Position numbers and translations under genes: made by a program. The notes beneath the pieces are model-generated. The model saw only the letters and a program-made list of their open reading frames with translations, was not told the DNA's origin and ran no database searches. A DNA stretch of 33,253 bases from an uncultured Oscillospiraceae bacterium (lineage in GTDB: Bacteria > Bacillota > Clostridia > Oscillospirales > Oscillospiraceae): the NCBI GenBank assembly GCA_944387635.1, contig CALXFT010000022.1:1-33253 (forward strand), read 5' to 3'. This document shows, piece after piece, positions 5,923 to 14,257 of the stretch (its first letter is position 1; each line of letters starts with the position of its first letter).

Positions 5923-6792
5923 ATGCGCAGCGACGCCTTTTCCAAATATCACCCGCTGACCAACTTCGTTTTCTTCCTGGGGGCCATCGGCTTCGCGGTG
6001 GTGATCCAGCACCCGGCCTACATTGGCGCCAGCTGCGTGGGGGGAGCGCTGTACCTTCTGCTGCTGAAGGGGCGCAAGTGCCGGAATATGCTGCTGGGAA
6101 TGCTCCCGCTGGTCGTGCTCATGGCGGCCTGGAATCCCCTGTTCAATACCTACGGCGAGCATGTGCTGTTTACGGTCTTCGGAAGGCCGTACACTCTGGA
6201 GGCTCTGTGCTACGGCATGGCAATTGCCGGGATCTTCGCGGCGATGATGCTGTGGTTCAGCTGTTACAGCGCGGTGCTGACCAGCGACAAATTTATCTGT
6301 CTGTTCGGGAAGCTGATCCCGGCCTTGTCGCTGCTGATCGTCATGGTGCTCAGAATGATTCCCAACCTGGTCCGCCGGGGTAAGCAGATCCTGGACGCCA
6401 GAAAATCCATCGGAAAAGGAGTCGGGGAGAACAACAGCCTGAAACAGAAGCTCCACGGCGGTATGCAGGTCCTGTCCGCTCTGACCGACTGGGCCTTGGA
6501 GGGCAGCATCGTCACCGCGGACTCCATGCGGGCTCGGGGCTACGGCACGGCCAGACCCACAAGCTTCCGGCTTTATCATATGACGCTTCAGGACTGGGCG
6601 CTGCTGGCGTGGATGGTTCTTCTGGCAGCCCTGGTCATCGCGGCAGGCGGGACCGGAGCGGAATACACGCCTCAGATCGACATCCCACGGCCCGGCTGGG
6701 GCTTTATCGCCTACTGCCTGTATCTCATGATCCCGTCACTGCTGCATGGAAAGGAGGCCGTTCAATGGGCTGTCTCGATATCCAGAATCTGA
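5923..6792 (+). CDS. ecfT: ECF transporter transmembrane component (EcfT/CbiQ family)
   Basis: The 289-residue integral membrane protein starts MRSDAFSKYHPLTN. It has hydrophobic segments near 14-48, 54-72 and 100-130, an amphipathic cytoplasmic region, and two helices at the end. The coupling-helix motif Ala204-Arg205-Gly206 in SMRARGYG is the EcfT signature that contacts the ATPases. It couples ATP hydrolysis to substrate uptake through the S component. I place the start at 5923, directly after the riboswitch terminator; an upstream in-frame ATG at 5809 lies inside the riboswitch and is unlikely. It is the first gene of the riboswitch-controlled operon and overlaps the next gene by 28 bases. 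Confidence 0.88.
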   Translation: MRSDAFSKYHPLTNFVFFLGAIGFAVVIQHPAYIGASCVGGALYLLLLKGRKCRNMLLGMLPLVVLMAAWNPLFNTYGEHVLFTVFGRPYTLEALCYGMAIAGIFAAMMLWFSCYSAVLTSDKFICLFGKLIPALSLLIVMVLRMIPNLVRRGKQILDARKSIGKGVGENNSLKQKLHGGMQVLSALTDWALEGSIVTADSMRARGYGTARPTSFRLYHMTLQDWALLAWMVLLAALVIAAGGTGAEYTPQIDIPRPGWGFIAYCLYLMIPSLLHGKEAVQWAVSISRI

Positions 6793-8426
6793 CATTTGAA
6801 TATTCCACTGGCCGGGAGCCGTCACTGCGGGATGTGAGCCTGACCATCGGAAAAGGGGAGTATGTGGTCCTGTGCGGGCCTTCCGGAAGCGGCAAGACCA
6901 CGCTCCTGCGGCATCTGAAAACCATGCTGACTCCCTACGGGAAGCGAAGCGGCGCTGTGTACCTGGACGGGACGCCTCTGGAGCGGATGACGCAGAAGGA
7001 CCAGGCTGCGAAGATCGGGTTCGTCATGCAGAACCCCGAGGACCAGATCGTCACGGACAAGGTCTGGCATGAACTGGCCTTTGGGCTGGAGTGCCTGGGG
7101 GTGGACCCCAAGGCCATGCGGCTTCGGGTAGCGGAAATGGCCAGCTACTTCGGAATCCAGAGCTGGTTCCAGCGGGATGTGGCCAGCCTGTCCGGCGGGC
7201 AGAAGCAGCTTCTGAATCTGGCCTCCATTATGGCCATGCAGCCGCAGATTCTGATTCTGGACGAGCCCACCAGCCAGCTGGACCCCATCGCCGCCTCGGA
7301 TTTTATGAATACGGTCAAGAAGATCAATCTGGAGCTGGGGACCACCATCCTGATTACGGAGCACCGGCTGGAGGACATCTACCACCGGGCGGACCGGGTG
7401 GTGGTCATGGACCAGGGCCGTATCCTGGCAAACGATACGCCCCGGAAGGTGGGGCAGCTCCTGTGGCGGCAGGATCATCCCATGTTTGCGGCACTGCCCG
7501 CGCCTCTGCGGGCATATTACCAGGCGGGGGAACGGGGAGAGGGGCCGATTACAGTCCGGGAAGGCCGGGACTGGCTGACCGGGACCTTTGAAAACCGGCC
7601 GGTGACCATTCCGGAGCCTGCGCGCGGGGAAAAGACCTTCCCGGAAAAGGACCCGGCCCTGAAGGCCAAGGGCCTGTGGTTCCGGTATGAAAAGGACGGC
7701 CCCGACGTCTTGCAGGACCTTTCGGTCACGGTTCCCAGGGGCAGCCTCTTTGCCATTGTGGGCGGAAACGGGGAGGGGAAGTCTACCACCCTGAAGGCCT
7801 TCTGTGGCGTCTGCAAGCCCTACCGGGGAAAGATTGAGATCTTCGGCAGGCCTCTGAGGGAATACAAGGCGGACCGGCTCTACAAAAATTGCGTGGCCAT
7901 GCTTCCCCAGGATCCCAAGAGCCTGTTCGTCAAAAGCACGGTGCTGGAGGACCTTCGGGAGATGTGCCGGGAGCCGGAGAAAATCGAAGCCGTGGCCCGG
8001 ACCTGCAACATCGTGCCGCTGCTGGACGCCAATCCACAGGACCTGTCCGGCGGCGAGCAGCAGCGGGCGGCTCTGGCCAAGGTATTGCTCACCGAACCGA
8101 AATTGCTTCTGCTGGACGAGCCTACCAAGGGCCTGGACAGCATGTTCAAAAAACAGCTGGCAGACATTCTGCGGGCCTTACAGGCCAGAGACGTCACCAT
8201 TGTTATGGTCTCCCACGATGTGGAGTTCTGCGCGGAATACGCGGATCTGGTGAGCATGTTCTTTGGCGGCCAGATCCTGACCACAGATACGCCCCGCCGC
8301 TTCTTCGGGCAGAACAGCTTCTACACCACGGCGGCCAGCCGCATGAGCCGGTGCATTTTTCGAAATGCCGTCACGGCGGAGGATGTGGCGGAGCTGTACC
8401 TGGCCAATCTGGAGGGAAGGTCATGA
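6765..8426 (+). CDS. ECF transporter ATPase with two fused ABC domains (EcfA-EcfA')
   Basis: The 553-residue protein carries two complete nucleotide-binding domains in one chain. Domain 1 has Walker A GPSGSGKTT (38-46), signature LSGGQ (142-146) and Walker B ending Asp166-Glu167. Domain 2 has Walker A GGNGEGKST (333-341), signature LSGGEQ from 427 and Walker B with Asp451-Glu452. A linker of about 60 residues joins them. Such fusions replace the separate EcfA1/EcfA2 pair and are usually dedicated to one vitamin rather than shared. The start at 6765 has AAGGAGG at 6751-6757 and lies inside the end of ecfT. It overlaps the next gene by ATGA. It would power corrinoid uptake with the neighbouring T and S components. 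Confidence 0.92.
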   Translation: MGCLDIQNLTFEYSTGREPSLRDVSLTIGKGEYVVLCGPSGSGKTTLLRHLKTMLTPYGKRSGAVYLDGTPLERMTQKDQAAKIGFVMQNPEDQIVTDKVWHELAFGLECLGVDPKAMRLRVAEMASYFGIQSWFQRDVASLSGGQKQLLNLASIMAMQPQILILDEPTSQLDPIAASDFMNTVKKINLELGTTILITEHRLEDIYHRADRVVVMDQGRILANDTPRKVGQLLWRQDHPMFAALPAPLRAYYQAGERGEGPITVREGRDWLTGTFENRPVTIPEPARGEKTFPEKDPALKAKGLWFRYEKDGPDVLQDLSVTVPRGSLFAIVGGNGEGKSTTLKAFCGVCKPYRGKIEIFGRPLREYKADRLYKNCVAMLPQDPKSLFVKSTVLEDLREMCREPEKIEAVARTCNIVPLLDANPQDLSGGEQQRAALAKVLLTEPKLLLLDEPTKGLDSMFKKQLADILRALQARDVTIVMVSHDVEFCAEYADLVSMFFGGQILTTDTPRRFFGQNSFYTTAASRMSRCIFRNAVTAEDVAELYLANLEGRS

Positions 8427-9127
8427 AACGAAGCGTCTGCATCAACCTGTTTACCTGGCTGATCCTGATCCCGCTGACCTTGTTTCTGGGGACCCGGCTG
8501 ACAGGACGGTGGTACTACCTGACCAGCACCCTGGTCATCATTGAGGCCATGTTGCCCTTTTTCTTCTCCTTTGAGACCCGGAAGCCCCAGGCCAGGGAGT
8601 TGGTGACCATTGCCGTCCTGTGCGCCCTGGCTGTGGCCTCCCGGGTGGTGGTCCTGATCCCCAACTTCAAGCCTACCACGGCCATCATTATGCTTTCGGG
8701 CATCGCCCTGGGGCCGGAGGCTGGCTTTGTCACCGGGGCTGTGACGGCCTTTGCCAGCAACTTCTTCTTCAGTCAGGGACCATGGACCCCCTGGCAGATG
8801 ATGGGATACGGCTTCGGCGGCTTCTTTGCCGGCGTGATTTTCGCCAAAAGGAGAGCCTGGCGCAATCCGGCGGGGCTGGCGTTGTTTGGCTTTTTTACCA
8901 TTTTGCTGGTGGTAGGGCCGCTGCTTGACTGCTGCACGCTGTTCACCACGGGCAGCAGGCTGTCCTGGAGCTATGCGGCGGCGGTTTTTATCGCCGGATT
9001 CCCCTACAATCTTCAACATGCCCTGGCCTGCGGCGCGACCATGCTGGTGTTCGGCAAGCCGCTGCTGGCGAAGCTGGACCGGCTGATTGTAAAATACGGC
9101 ATGATGGATGCCCGGAAGGAGGGCTAG
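8423..9127 (+). CDS. ECF transporter substrate-binding (S) component, probably for cobalamin or cobinamide
   Basis: The 234-residue protein has six or so membrane helices and no soluble domain, the size and shape of an ECF S component. The segment with GIALGPEAGFVTGAV followed by SNFFFSQGPWTPWQM resembles CbrT-like S components assigned to cobalamin uptake. The assignment is strengthened by the cobalamin riboswitch and by the cob genes in the same operon. The start ATG overlaps the ATPase stop (ATGA) and has GGAGGGAAGG before it. It could instead carry cobinamide, alpha-ribazole or dimethylbenzimidazole. The C-terminal tail is basic and cytosolic. Confidence 0.82.
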   Translation: MKRSVCINLFTWLILIPLTLFLGTRLTGRWYYLTSTLVIIEAMLPFFFSFETRKPQARELVTIAVLCALAVASRVVVLIPNFKPTTAIIMLSGIALGPEAGFVTGAVTAFASNFFFSQGPWTPWQMMGYGFGGFFAGVIFAKRRAWRNPAGLALFGFFTILLVVGPLLDCCTLFTTGSRLSWSYAAAVFIAGFPYNLQHALACGATMLVFGKPLLAKLDRLIVKYGMMDARKEG

Positions 9128-9129
9128 CC

Positions 9130-9870
9130 ATGCGTCAGAAACTCTATCTCTCCACCATTGACCCGAAGGCAGGACAGCTTGCCAGGGATTACGGCCTTGG
9201 CGTAGAGATCGCGGAATACTGCACCGCCTGGAATATGGACGCGGACTTTGCCCGGACCGATCAGACGGTTCGCAGGGCCATAGACGGTGTACAGCGGCGG
9301 ATCTTTCACGTCCCCTTCAATGAACTCTTTCCCTGCGCCATTGATCCCCAGGCCCGGGCTTTGGCGGCCCGCCGTTACCGTCAGGCCATGGAATTGGCCG
9401 CTGAGTACGACTGTAAGAAACTGGTGATCCACGGCGGCTATGTGACCAATGTATACTTCCCCGCCTGGTATACCCAGCAGTCCGTCTGCTTCTGGCGGGA
9501 ATTCCTGGAGACGGCCCCTGAGGACGTGACCATTTTCCTGGAAAACGTGCTGGAGGAAGAACCCCAGATGCTTCTGGACATTCTGAGGCAGGTAAAGGAC
9601 CCCCGGCTTCGGATGTGCCTGGATGTGGGGCATGCCCATGTGTATTCGAAAATCCCGGTGATGGAATGGCTGGAGGCCTGCGCCCCTTGGATCGGCCACT
9701 TCCACATCCACAACAATGACGGAAGCTGGGACAGTCACTGTCCCCTGGATCAAGGGACCATTCCCATGGAGAAATTGCTCGGACGGATCGAACAGCTGTG
9801 TCCCCAGGCCAGCCTGACCCTGGAACTGGCGGAGGCGGAATCCTCTGTCCGGAATTTACTGGAGGCGTGA
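9130..9870 (+). CDS. Xylose-isomerase-like TIM-barrel protein of unknown role in the cobalamin operon
   Basis: The 246-residue protein is of the sugar phosphate isomerase/epimerase (AP endonuclease 2) superfamily, a metal-dependent TIM barrel. Likely metal ligands are Glu138 (FLENV), Asp165 and His168 (LDVGHAH), His190 (HFHIHNNDG) and Glu232 (LTLELAE), so it appears catalytically intact. It starts 2 bases after the S-component stop, with AAGGAGGG at 9116-9123, and ends 3 bases before cobT, so it is firmly part of the operon. No standard cobalamin step is assigned to this fold. Possible roles are processing of a corrinoid side chain, a lower-ligand sugar or phosphate step, or an unrelated housekeeping reaction. 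The function is unknown. Confidence 0.8.
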   Translation: MRQKLYLSTIDPKAGQLARDYGLGVEIAEYCTAWNMDADFARTDQTVRRAIDGVQRRIFHVPFNELFPCAIDPQARALAARRYRQAMELAAEYDCKKLVIHGGYVTNVYFPAWYTQQSVCFWREFLETAPEDVTIFLENVLEEEPQMLLDILRQVKDPRLRMCLDVGHAHVYSKIPVMEWLEACAPWIGHFHIHNNDGSWDSHCPLDQGTIPMEKLLGRIEQLCPQASLTLELAEAESSVRNLLEA

Positions 9871-9873
9871 ACA

Positions 9874-10968
9874 ATGGAAACAATACTTTTGAAACGGCTG
9901 AAGGGAATCACGCCCTTGGATGGGGACGCCATGTCGGCAGCACGGGCCAGACAGGCCCAATTGGCCAAGCCGCCCGGCAGTCTGGGACGGCTGGAAGATC
10001 TGTCTGTACAGCTGGCGGGGATTACGGGGAAGGTCCATAACCATATCCCAGGCAAGCAGCTGCTGGTCTTTGCGGCGGACAACGGCGTGGTGGAGGAGGG
10101 TGTTTCCAGCGCGCCTCAGTCGGTGACGCTGATGCAGACTGTGAACCTGACCCGGGCCAAGACCGGGGCCAGTGTTCTGGCCAAACACTTCGGCTGCGGC
10201 GTCACCGTCTGCGATGTGGGGGTCAACGCTGAGATTCGGGATTCCGGGGTACTGGACCGGAAGATCGCCTACGGAACCCGGAACATAGCGAAAGGCCCGG
10301 CCATGGACCGGGATCAGGCCCTTCGCGCCATTCTGACCGGCTGGGACCTGGCTCTGGAGACGGAGGCGGATGTGCTTGGGATCGGGGAAATGGGCATCGG
10401 CAACACCACCACATCTTCGGCGGTGCTGGCGGTGCTGCTGGAGGCCGATGTGGAAGCTGTAACCGGCCGGGGCGGCGGCATTACCGACGACAGCTTCCGC
10501 AAGAAAAAGGAAGTGATCCGCCGGGCCATTGCCCGCAACGCGCCGGACAAGGACGATCCGGTGGATGTGCTGGCGAAAGTGGGCGGGTTTGACCTTGCCG
10601 CCATGTGCGGCGCGTTTCTGGGCGCTGCTGAAGCCCGGAAACCTGTGGTCATCGACGGATTTATTTCGGCGGTGGCGGCCCTGTGCGCCGTTCGGCTGTG
10701 TCCTCTTGTCCGGGGATACCTGATTCCCAGCCATGCGTCCTTTGAGATTGGCTATCAGCTGGCAATGAAGGCCATGGAGCTGGAGCCCATGTTCCTTTTG
10801 GGAATGCGGCTGGGAGAGGGCAGCGGCTGCCCTCTGGCTTTCCAGGTCCTGGAAGCCGCCTGCGCCGTCATCAACGACATGGCGACCTTTGACCAGGCGG
10901 GGATCGACGACGGGTATCTGGAGCCCATTCGGCAGGGGGATCGCTTTACCGTGGAGGGGAGAACATGA
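9874..10968 (+). CDS. cobT: Nicotinate-nucleotide--dimethylbenzimidazole phosphoribosyltransferase (CobT)
   Basis: The 364-residue protein matches CobT from end to end: the substrate-binding KPPGSLGRLE near residue 32, the FAADNGV motif near 67, a GIGEMGIGNTTTSSA block, and the catalytic RLGEGSG motif with Glu315. It moves phosphoribose from nicotinate mononucleotide to a lower-ligand base such as 5,6-dimethylbenzimidazole to give alpha-ribazole phosphate, the activated lower ligand of cobalamin. No bza or bluB gene for making the base is nearby, so the base probably comes from outside. It overlaps the following gene by ATGA. Confidence 0.95.
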   Translation: METILLKRLKGITPLDGDAMSAARARQAQLAKPPGSLGRLEDLSVQLAGITGKVHNHIPGKQLLVFAADNGVVEEGVSSAPQSVTLMQTVNLTRAKTGASVLAKHFGCGVTVCDVGVNAEIRDSGVLDRKIAYGTRNIAKGPAMDRDQALRAILTGWDLALETEADVLGIGEMGIGNTTTSSAVLAVLLEADVEAVTGRGGGITDDSFRKKKEVIRRAIARNAPDKDDPVDVLAKVGGFDLAAMCGAFLGAAEARKPVVIDGFISAVAALCAVRLCPLVRGYLIPSHASFEIGYQLAMKAMELEPMFLLGMRLGEGSGCPLAFQVLEAACAVINDMATFDQAGIDDGYLEPIRQGDRFTVEGRT

Positions 10969-11510
10969 TCTGCTTCATCTCCGGCGGCGCCAAGAACGGC
11001 AAATCCACCCTGGCCCAGAACCTGGCTTTGTCACTGGCCCGGGGCGGGACCCATTACTATGTCGCCACCATGATCCCCACGGACGGGGAGGACCGGGAGC
11101 GGATTCGCCGCCATGTGGAAGACCGGAAAGGTCTGGGATTTGAGACCATTGAGTGCGGCCGGAATATTCTTTCCTGCCTGGACGGAGCGGACCGAGAGGC
11201 CACCTTCCTGCTGGACAGCGCTACGGCGCTTCTGATGAACGAGCTGTTCCCGCCGGAAAAGAACTATGAGATGGACGTCCCGGCTGCCAAACGCTGCGCG
11301 GAAGAGCTGACGGCCTTTGCCGGATCGGTCCGGAACGCGGTGATCGTCAGCGACTACCTGTATTCCGACGCCATCCGCTACGACCGGAGCACCCAGGTCT
11401 ACCAGCAGTGTCTGGCGGACATCGACCGGGCTCTGGCGGCGGTCAGCGACACGGTGGTGGAGGTTTCCGCCGGGCAATACATTGTGCACAAGGGAGCGCT
11501 GAAGCTGTGA
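10965..11510 (+). CDS. CobU-family adenosylcobinamide kinase/guanylyltransferase, with altered C-terminal half
   Basis: The 181-residue protein is close in length to CobU. The N-terminal P-loop GGAKNGKST (7-15) is intact. The segment RIRRHVEDRKGLGFETIE corresponds to the family's RHxxxRPxxWxT(V)E region, whose His is guanylylated in Salmonella CobU. The later part is unusual: where CobU has NEVGxGIVP this protein has SDYLYSDAIRYD, and the conserved FRDxxGRxNQ helix reads YQQCLADIDRAL. A second, short CobU-like protein two genes on keeps those C-terminal features. It would phosphorylate adenosylcobinamide and/or activate it with GTP. The start overlaps cobT and the stop overlaps cobS. Confidence 0.85.
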   Translation: MICFISGGAKNGKSTLAQNLALSLARGGTHYYVATMIPTDGEDRERIRRHVEDRKGLGFETIECGRNILSCLDGADREATFLLDSATALLMNELFPPEKNYEMDVPAAKRCAEELTAFAGSVRNAVIVSDYLYSDAIRYDRSTQVYQQCLADIDRALAAVSDTVVEVSAGQYIVHKGALKL

Positions 11511-12256
11511 GGACTTATCTGCATGCCTTTGCCATGTGCCAGAGCATGTTCTGCGCCATTCCCTGTCCCTGGAAGATCTGGGACGAGGATGCCAGGGATA
11601 AAATGCTCCTGGCGCTGCCCCTGGTGGGGCTGGAGATCGGCCTGCTGTGGGCAGGACTGGCCTGGGCGGCGCAGGAGTTGGGACTGCCGGATCTGATCCG
11701 GGGGATTCTCCTGGCTGCCTGGCCCTACGCGGCCACAGGGTCCATCCACCTGGATGGATTCATGGACGTCACCGACGCGGTGGGGTCCTGCCGCAGCCTG
11801 GAGCGGAGGCGGGAGATCCTGAAGGATTCCCATGTGGGGTCCTTTGCGGTGATCGGCCTGTGCCTGACGGTCCTGGCCCAGTTCGCTTTTTTTTCTGCCG
11901 GAGAAGGGGACTGGCGGATTCTGATCTTCTTACCGGCAGTGAGCCGCTGCGGCTCTGCTCTGGCGGTGACGGGACTGAAATCCATGTCCACCAGCCAATA
12001 TGCGGCCCAGGAAAAGCCCAGATCCCGATTGGCTGTTCTTGGGGCTGTGCTTGCGAGCGTTATGGCCGCCGGATGGCTGTTCTGCGGGAAATATGTCCTG
12101 GTCCTGGCCGGGTGTTTGGGGGGATATGGTCTTGCCCTGCGCAAGGGATACCGCTCCCTGGAGGGGATGAACGGGGACATTGCCGGATACGCCCTGACCA
12201 AGGGAGAGCTCTGGGGCGCTTGTATTTATGGACTGATGGCGGGAGGAATATTATGA
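11507..12256 (+). CDS. cobS: Adenosylcobinamide-GDP ribazoletransferase (cobalamin synthase, CobS)
   Basis: The 249-residue polytopic membrane protein carries the CobS signature HLDGFMDVTDA (81-91), with the Asp pairs expected to hold Mg2+. Later blocks are LKDSHVGSFAV and the membrane helices from about 125 on. It joins adenosylcobinamide-GDP to alpha-ribazole (phosphate) at the membrane, the last joining step of cobalamin assembly. I place the start at a GTG (11507) that overlaps the preceding stop (GTGA), with AGGGAG 10 bases upstream. This retains the family's N-terminal helix, and no in-frame ATG fits as well. It overlaps the next gene by ATGA. Confidence 0.92.
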   Translation: MRTYLHAFAMCQSMFCAIPCPWKIWDEDARDKMLLALPLVGLEIGLLWAGLAWAAQELGLPDLIRGILLAAWPYAATGSIHLDGFMDVTDAVGSCRSLERRREILKDSHVGSFAVIGLCLTVLAQFAFFSAGEGDWRILIFLPAVSRCGSALAVTGLKSMSTSQYAAQEKPRSRLAVLGAVLASVMAAGWLFCGKYVLVLAGCLGGYGLALRKGYRSLEGMNGDIAGYALTKGELWGACIYGLMAGGIL

Positions 12257-12627
12257 TACTGATCATTGGCGGCGCGTATCAGGGGAAGCTGGGATTTGCC
12301 CGGGACGCGTTTTCCGTGACGGAGGCGGAAATCTTCGACTGTACCGGAGCCTCCATCGACTTTTCCAAGCGGTGCGTCCGGCATCTGGAGGAATTTTGCT
12401 ATGCCTGCGTAGAGGCCGGGGTGGAGCCGAAGGACTATTTTCTGGAGCATAAGGACCAGTGGCGGGACAGCATTCTGATCTGCCGGGACATTTTCTGCGG
12501 CGTGGTACCCACGGACCCGATACAGCGGGAATGGCGTCAGGCTGCCGGACGGCTGTGCCAGTATCTGACGGTGGAAGCGGAGCGGGTCAGCCGGATCTTC
12601 TGCGGACTGGAGCAGCGGCTGAAATGA
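12253..12627 (+). CDS. Short second CobU-like protein with a degenerate P-loop
   Basis: The protein has only 124 residues against about 180 for CobU. Its start MILIIGGAYQGKL aligns with the CobU P-loop, but the Ser/Thr after the Lys is Leu13. The middle section with the guanylylated His is missing. Its C-terminal half, from ICRDIFCGVVP (76-86) through REWRQAAGRLCQYL to a final GLEQRLK, follows the CobU C terminus closely. It looks like the complement of the other CobU-like protein of the operon, which keeps the front and has lost the back motifs. It may be a partner subunit or a decaying duplicate. It sits between cobS and cobC with 4-base overlaps on both sides, so it is co-translated. Confidence 0.78.
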   Translation: MILIIGGAYQGKLGFARDAFSVTEAEIFDCTGASIDFSKRCVRHLEEFCYACVEAGVEPKDYFLEHKDQWRDSILICRDIFCGVVPTDPIQREWRQAAGRLCQYLTVEAERVSRIFCGLEQRLK

Positions 12628-13175
12628 CTGTTTACCTGATCCGGCATGGAAAGACCTTGGCCAACGAAGGGCATCTGTACTGTGGCAGCACGGACCTGCC
12701 CCTGTCACCGGGGGGAATCGAGGAACTGGGGCGCTTAGCTTACAGGATGCCGAAGGCCCGGTTCATCACCAGCGGCATGCTTCGGACCGAGCAGACCCTG
12801 GAGCGGCTCTTTGGACAGGTTCCCCACATCCGGGATTCCCGGTTCCGGGAGGTGGATTTTGGGATCTTTGAGATGAAAAGCTATGAGACCCTCAAGGATA
12901 CGCCTGCCTATCAGGCGTGGATCACCGGGGATAACCGGGCCAATGTACCCCCCGGCGGGGAGAGCGGTCAGGCTATGGCAAAGCGAGTCCTGGAGGCCTT
13001 TTCTCAGGTTCAGGCCTCCGGCCAGGACACGGTGATCGTGACCCACGGCGGCGTGATCGCGGAGATTATGGCCCGTCTGTTCCCGGAGGAGGGAAAGAAT
13101 CGCTATCAGTGGCAGCCGGAGAACGGGAAGGGCTACGCCATCCGCGGCGGGACCTACCGCCCCATACCGGAATAA
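12624..13175 (+). CDS. cobC: Alpha-ribazole phosphatase (CobC), histidine phosphatase family
   Basis: The 183-residue protein belongs to the phosphoglycerate-mutase-like histidine phosphatases. Arg7-His8-Gly9 in LIRHGKT carries the nucleophilic His. A second His141 lies in IVTHGG, and FREVDFGIFE provides the acidic block typical of CobC-type enzymes. It would remove the phosphate from alpha-ribazole phosphate or cobalamin phosphate, closing nucleotide-loop assembly. The ATG overlaps the previous stop by 4 bases. It is the last gene of the operon and is followed by a strong terminator. Sequence alone does not exclude a different histidine phosphatase, but the context is decisive. Confidence 0.87.
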   Translation: MTVYLIRHGKTLANEGHLYCGSTDLPLSPGGIEELGRLAYRMPKARFITSGMLRTEQTLERLFGQVPHIRDSRFREVDFGIFEMKSYETLKDTPAYQAWITGDNRANVPPGGESGQAMAKRVLEAFSQVQASGQDTVIVTHGGVIAEIMARLFPEEGKNRYQWQPENGKGYAIRGGTYRPIPE

Positions 13176-13177
13176 GC

Positions 13178-13210
13178 AAAGACGCAGGCCGGAAATCGGT
13201 CTGCGTCTTT
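13178..13210. terminator. Bidirectional terminator between the cobalamin operon and cysK
   Basis: A perfect 13-bp stem but for one G-T pair (AAAGACGCAGGCC, GGTCTGCGTCTTT) with a 7-base loop lies 2 bases after cobC and 8 bases after the convergent cysK stop. It has A and T runs on its outer sides. Confidence 0.85.
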
Positions 13211-13218
13211 TACGTGGT

Positions 13219-14151
13219 TTACGGGGTAAACAGGGGGGTGGAGAGATACCGGTCTCCGGTATCCGGCAGCAGAGCCACAATGGTTTTTCCCGTGTTTTCC
13301 GGCCGCTTGGCCAGGTTGACCGCCGCCCAGAGGGCCGCGCCGGAGGAAATGCCTGCAACAACGCCCTCGGTTTTCCCCAGCAGTCTGCCGGCTTCGTAGG
13401 CGTTTTCGTTGGTCACGGGGATGATCTCATCGTAAATGCTGGTGTCCAGGACCTCCGGGATAAAGCCCGCGCCGATGCCCTGCAGATTGTGGGGGCCGGG
13501 TGCGCCGCCGCTGAGTACCGCGGAGGTGGCAGGCTCCACGGCAACCACCTTTACCATGGGATTCTGAGACTTCAGATAACGGCCGGTACCGGTGATGGTG
13601 CCGCCGGTTCCGACGCCTGCCACGAAGATGTCCACCTGGCCGTCGGTGTCCCGCCAAATCTCCGGCCCGGTGGTGCTGTAGTGGGCCTGGGCATTGGCGG
13701 GATTGACGAACTGACCGGGGATGAAGCTGTCCGGAATCTCAGCGGCCAGTTCCTCGGCCTTGGCAATGGCGCCGGACATGCCCTTGGCTCCCTCGCTGAG
13801 AACCAGCTCCGCGCCGAAGGCGGTCATCAGAAGCCTGCGCTCCATGCTCATGGAGTCGGGCATGACAATGATGACCCGATATCCCCGGGCGGCGGCCACA
13901 CAGGCCAGACCGATGCCCGTATTGCCGGAGGTGGGCTCAATAATCACGCTGTCCGGCTTCAGGAGGCCTTTGGCCTCGGCGTTGTCGATCATGGCCTTTG
14001 CCACCCGATCCTTGACGGACCCGGCGGGGTTCAGATATTCCAGCTTGGCAAGCAGTTTTGCATTCAGTCCCAATTTCTTTTCCAGATGGGTAAGCTCCAG
14101 CAGGGGCGTATTGCCGATGAGCTGCTCCACAGAGGTGTAAATTTGGCTCAT
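13219..14151 (-). CDS. cysK: Cysteine synthase A (O-acetylserine sulfhydrylase)
   Basis: The 310-residue PLP enzyme makes cysteine from O-acetylserine and sulfide in the cytoplasm. The PLP lysine is Lys47 in NPAGSVKDR, the substrate loop TSGNTG is at 74-79, and the phosphate-binding GTGGT follows in the C-terminal domain. The length and the ending fit CysK rather than cystathionine beta-synthase. AGGAGG at 14165-14160 supports the start. It is a single-gene unit with its own promoter, and no cysE or sulfate-assimilation gene is beside it. No T-box or S-box leader fits in the short 45-base leader. Confidence 0.95.
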   Translation of the reverse strand: MSQIYTSVEQLIGNTPLLELTHLEKKLGLNAKLLAKLEYLNPAGSVKDRVAKAMIDNAEAKGLLKPDSVIIEPTSGNTGIGLACVAAARGYRVIIVMPDSMSMERRLLMTAFGAELVLSEGAKGMSGAIAKAEELAAEIPDSFIPGQFVNPANAQAHYSTTGPEIWRDTDGQVDIFVAGVGTGGTITGTGRYLKSQNPMVKVVAVEPATSAVLSGGAPGPHNLQGIGAGFIPEVLDTSIYDEIIPVTNENAYEAGRLLGKTEGVVAGISSGAALWAAVNLAKRPENTGKTIVALLPDTGDRYLSTPLFTP

Positions 14152-14196
14152 GATTCAGTCCTCCTGTTCCATACGATCATAATTCGCGTTTCTCTG

Positions 14197-14226
14197 ATTA
14201 TAGCCCGGGGACATGGATTTTGTCAA
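14197..14226 (-). promoter_or_regulatory. Promoter of cysK
   Basis: On the minus strand a consensus TTGACA (14226-14221) and a consensus TATAAT (14202-14197) are separated by 18 bases. Confidence 0.8.
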
Positions 14227-14257
14227 TAGGCTGCCGGCTCGGAGCCTGAGGAAAGTC

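Noticed and set aside
6609-6764. Upstream start of the fused EcfA ATPase at 6609
   Set aside because: The extra 52 residues lie inside ecfT, are of low-complexity composition and precede no family sequence. ATG 6765 has a perfect AAGGAGG.
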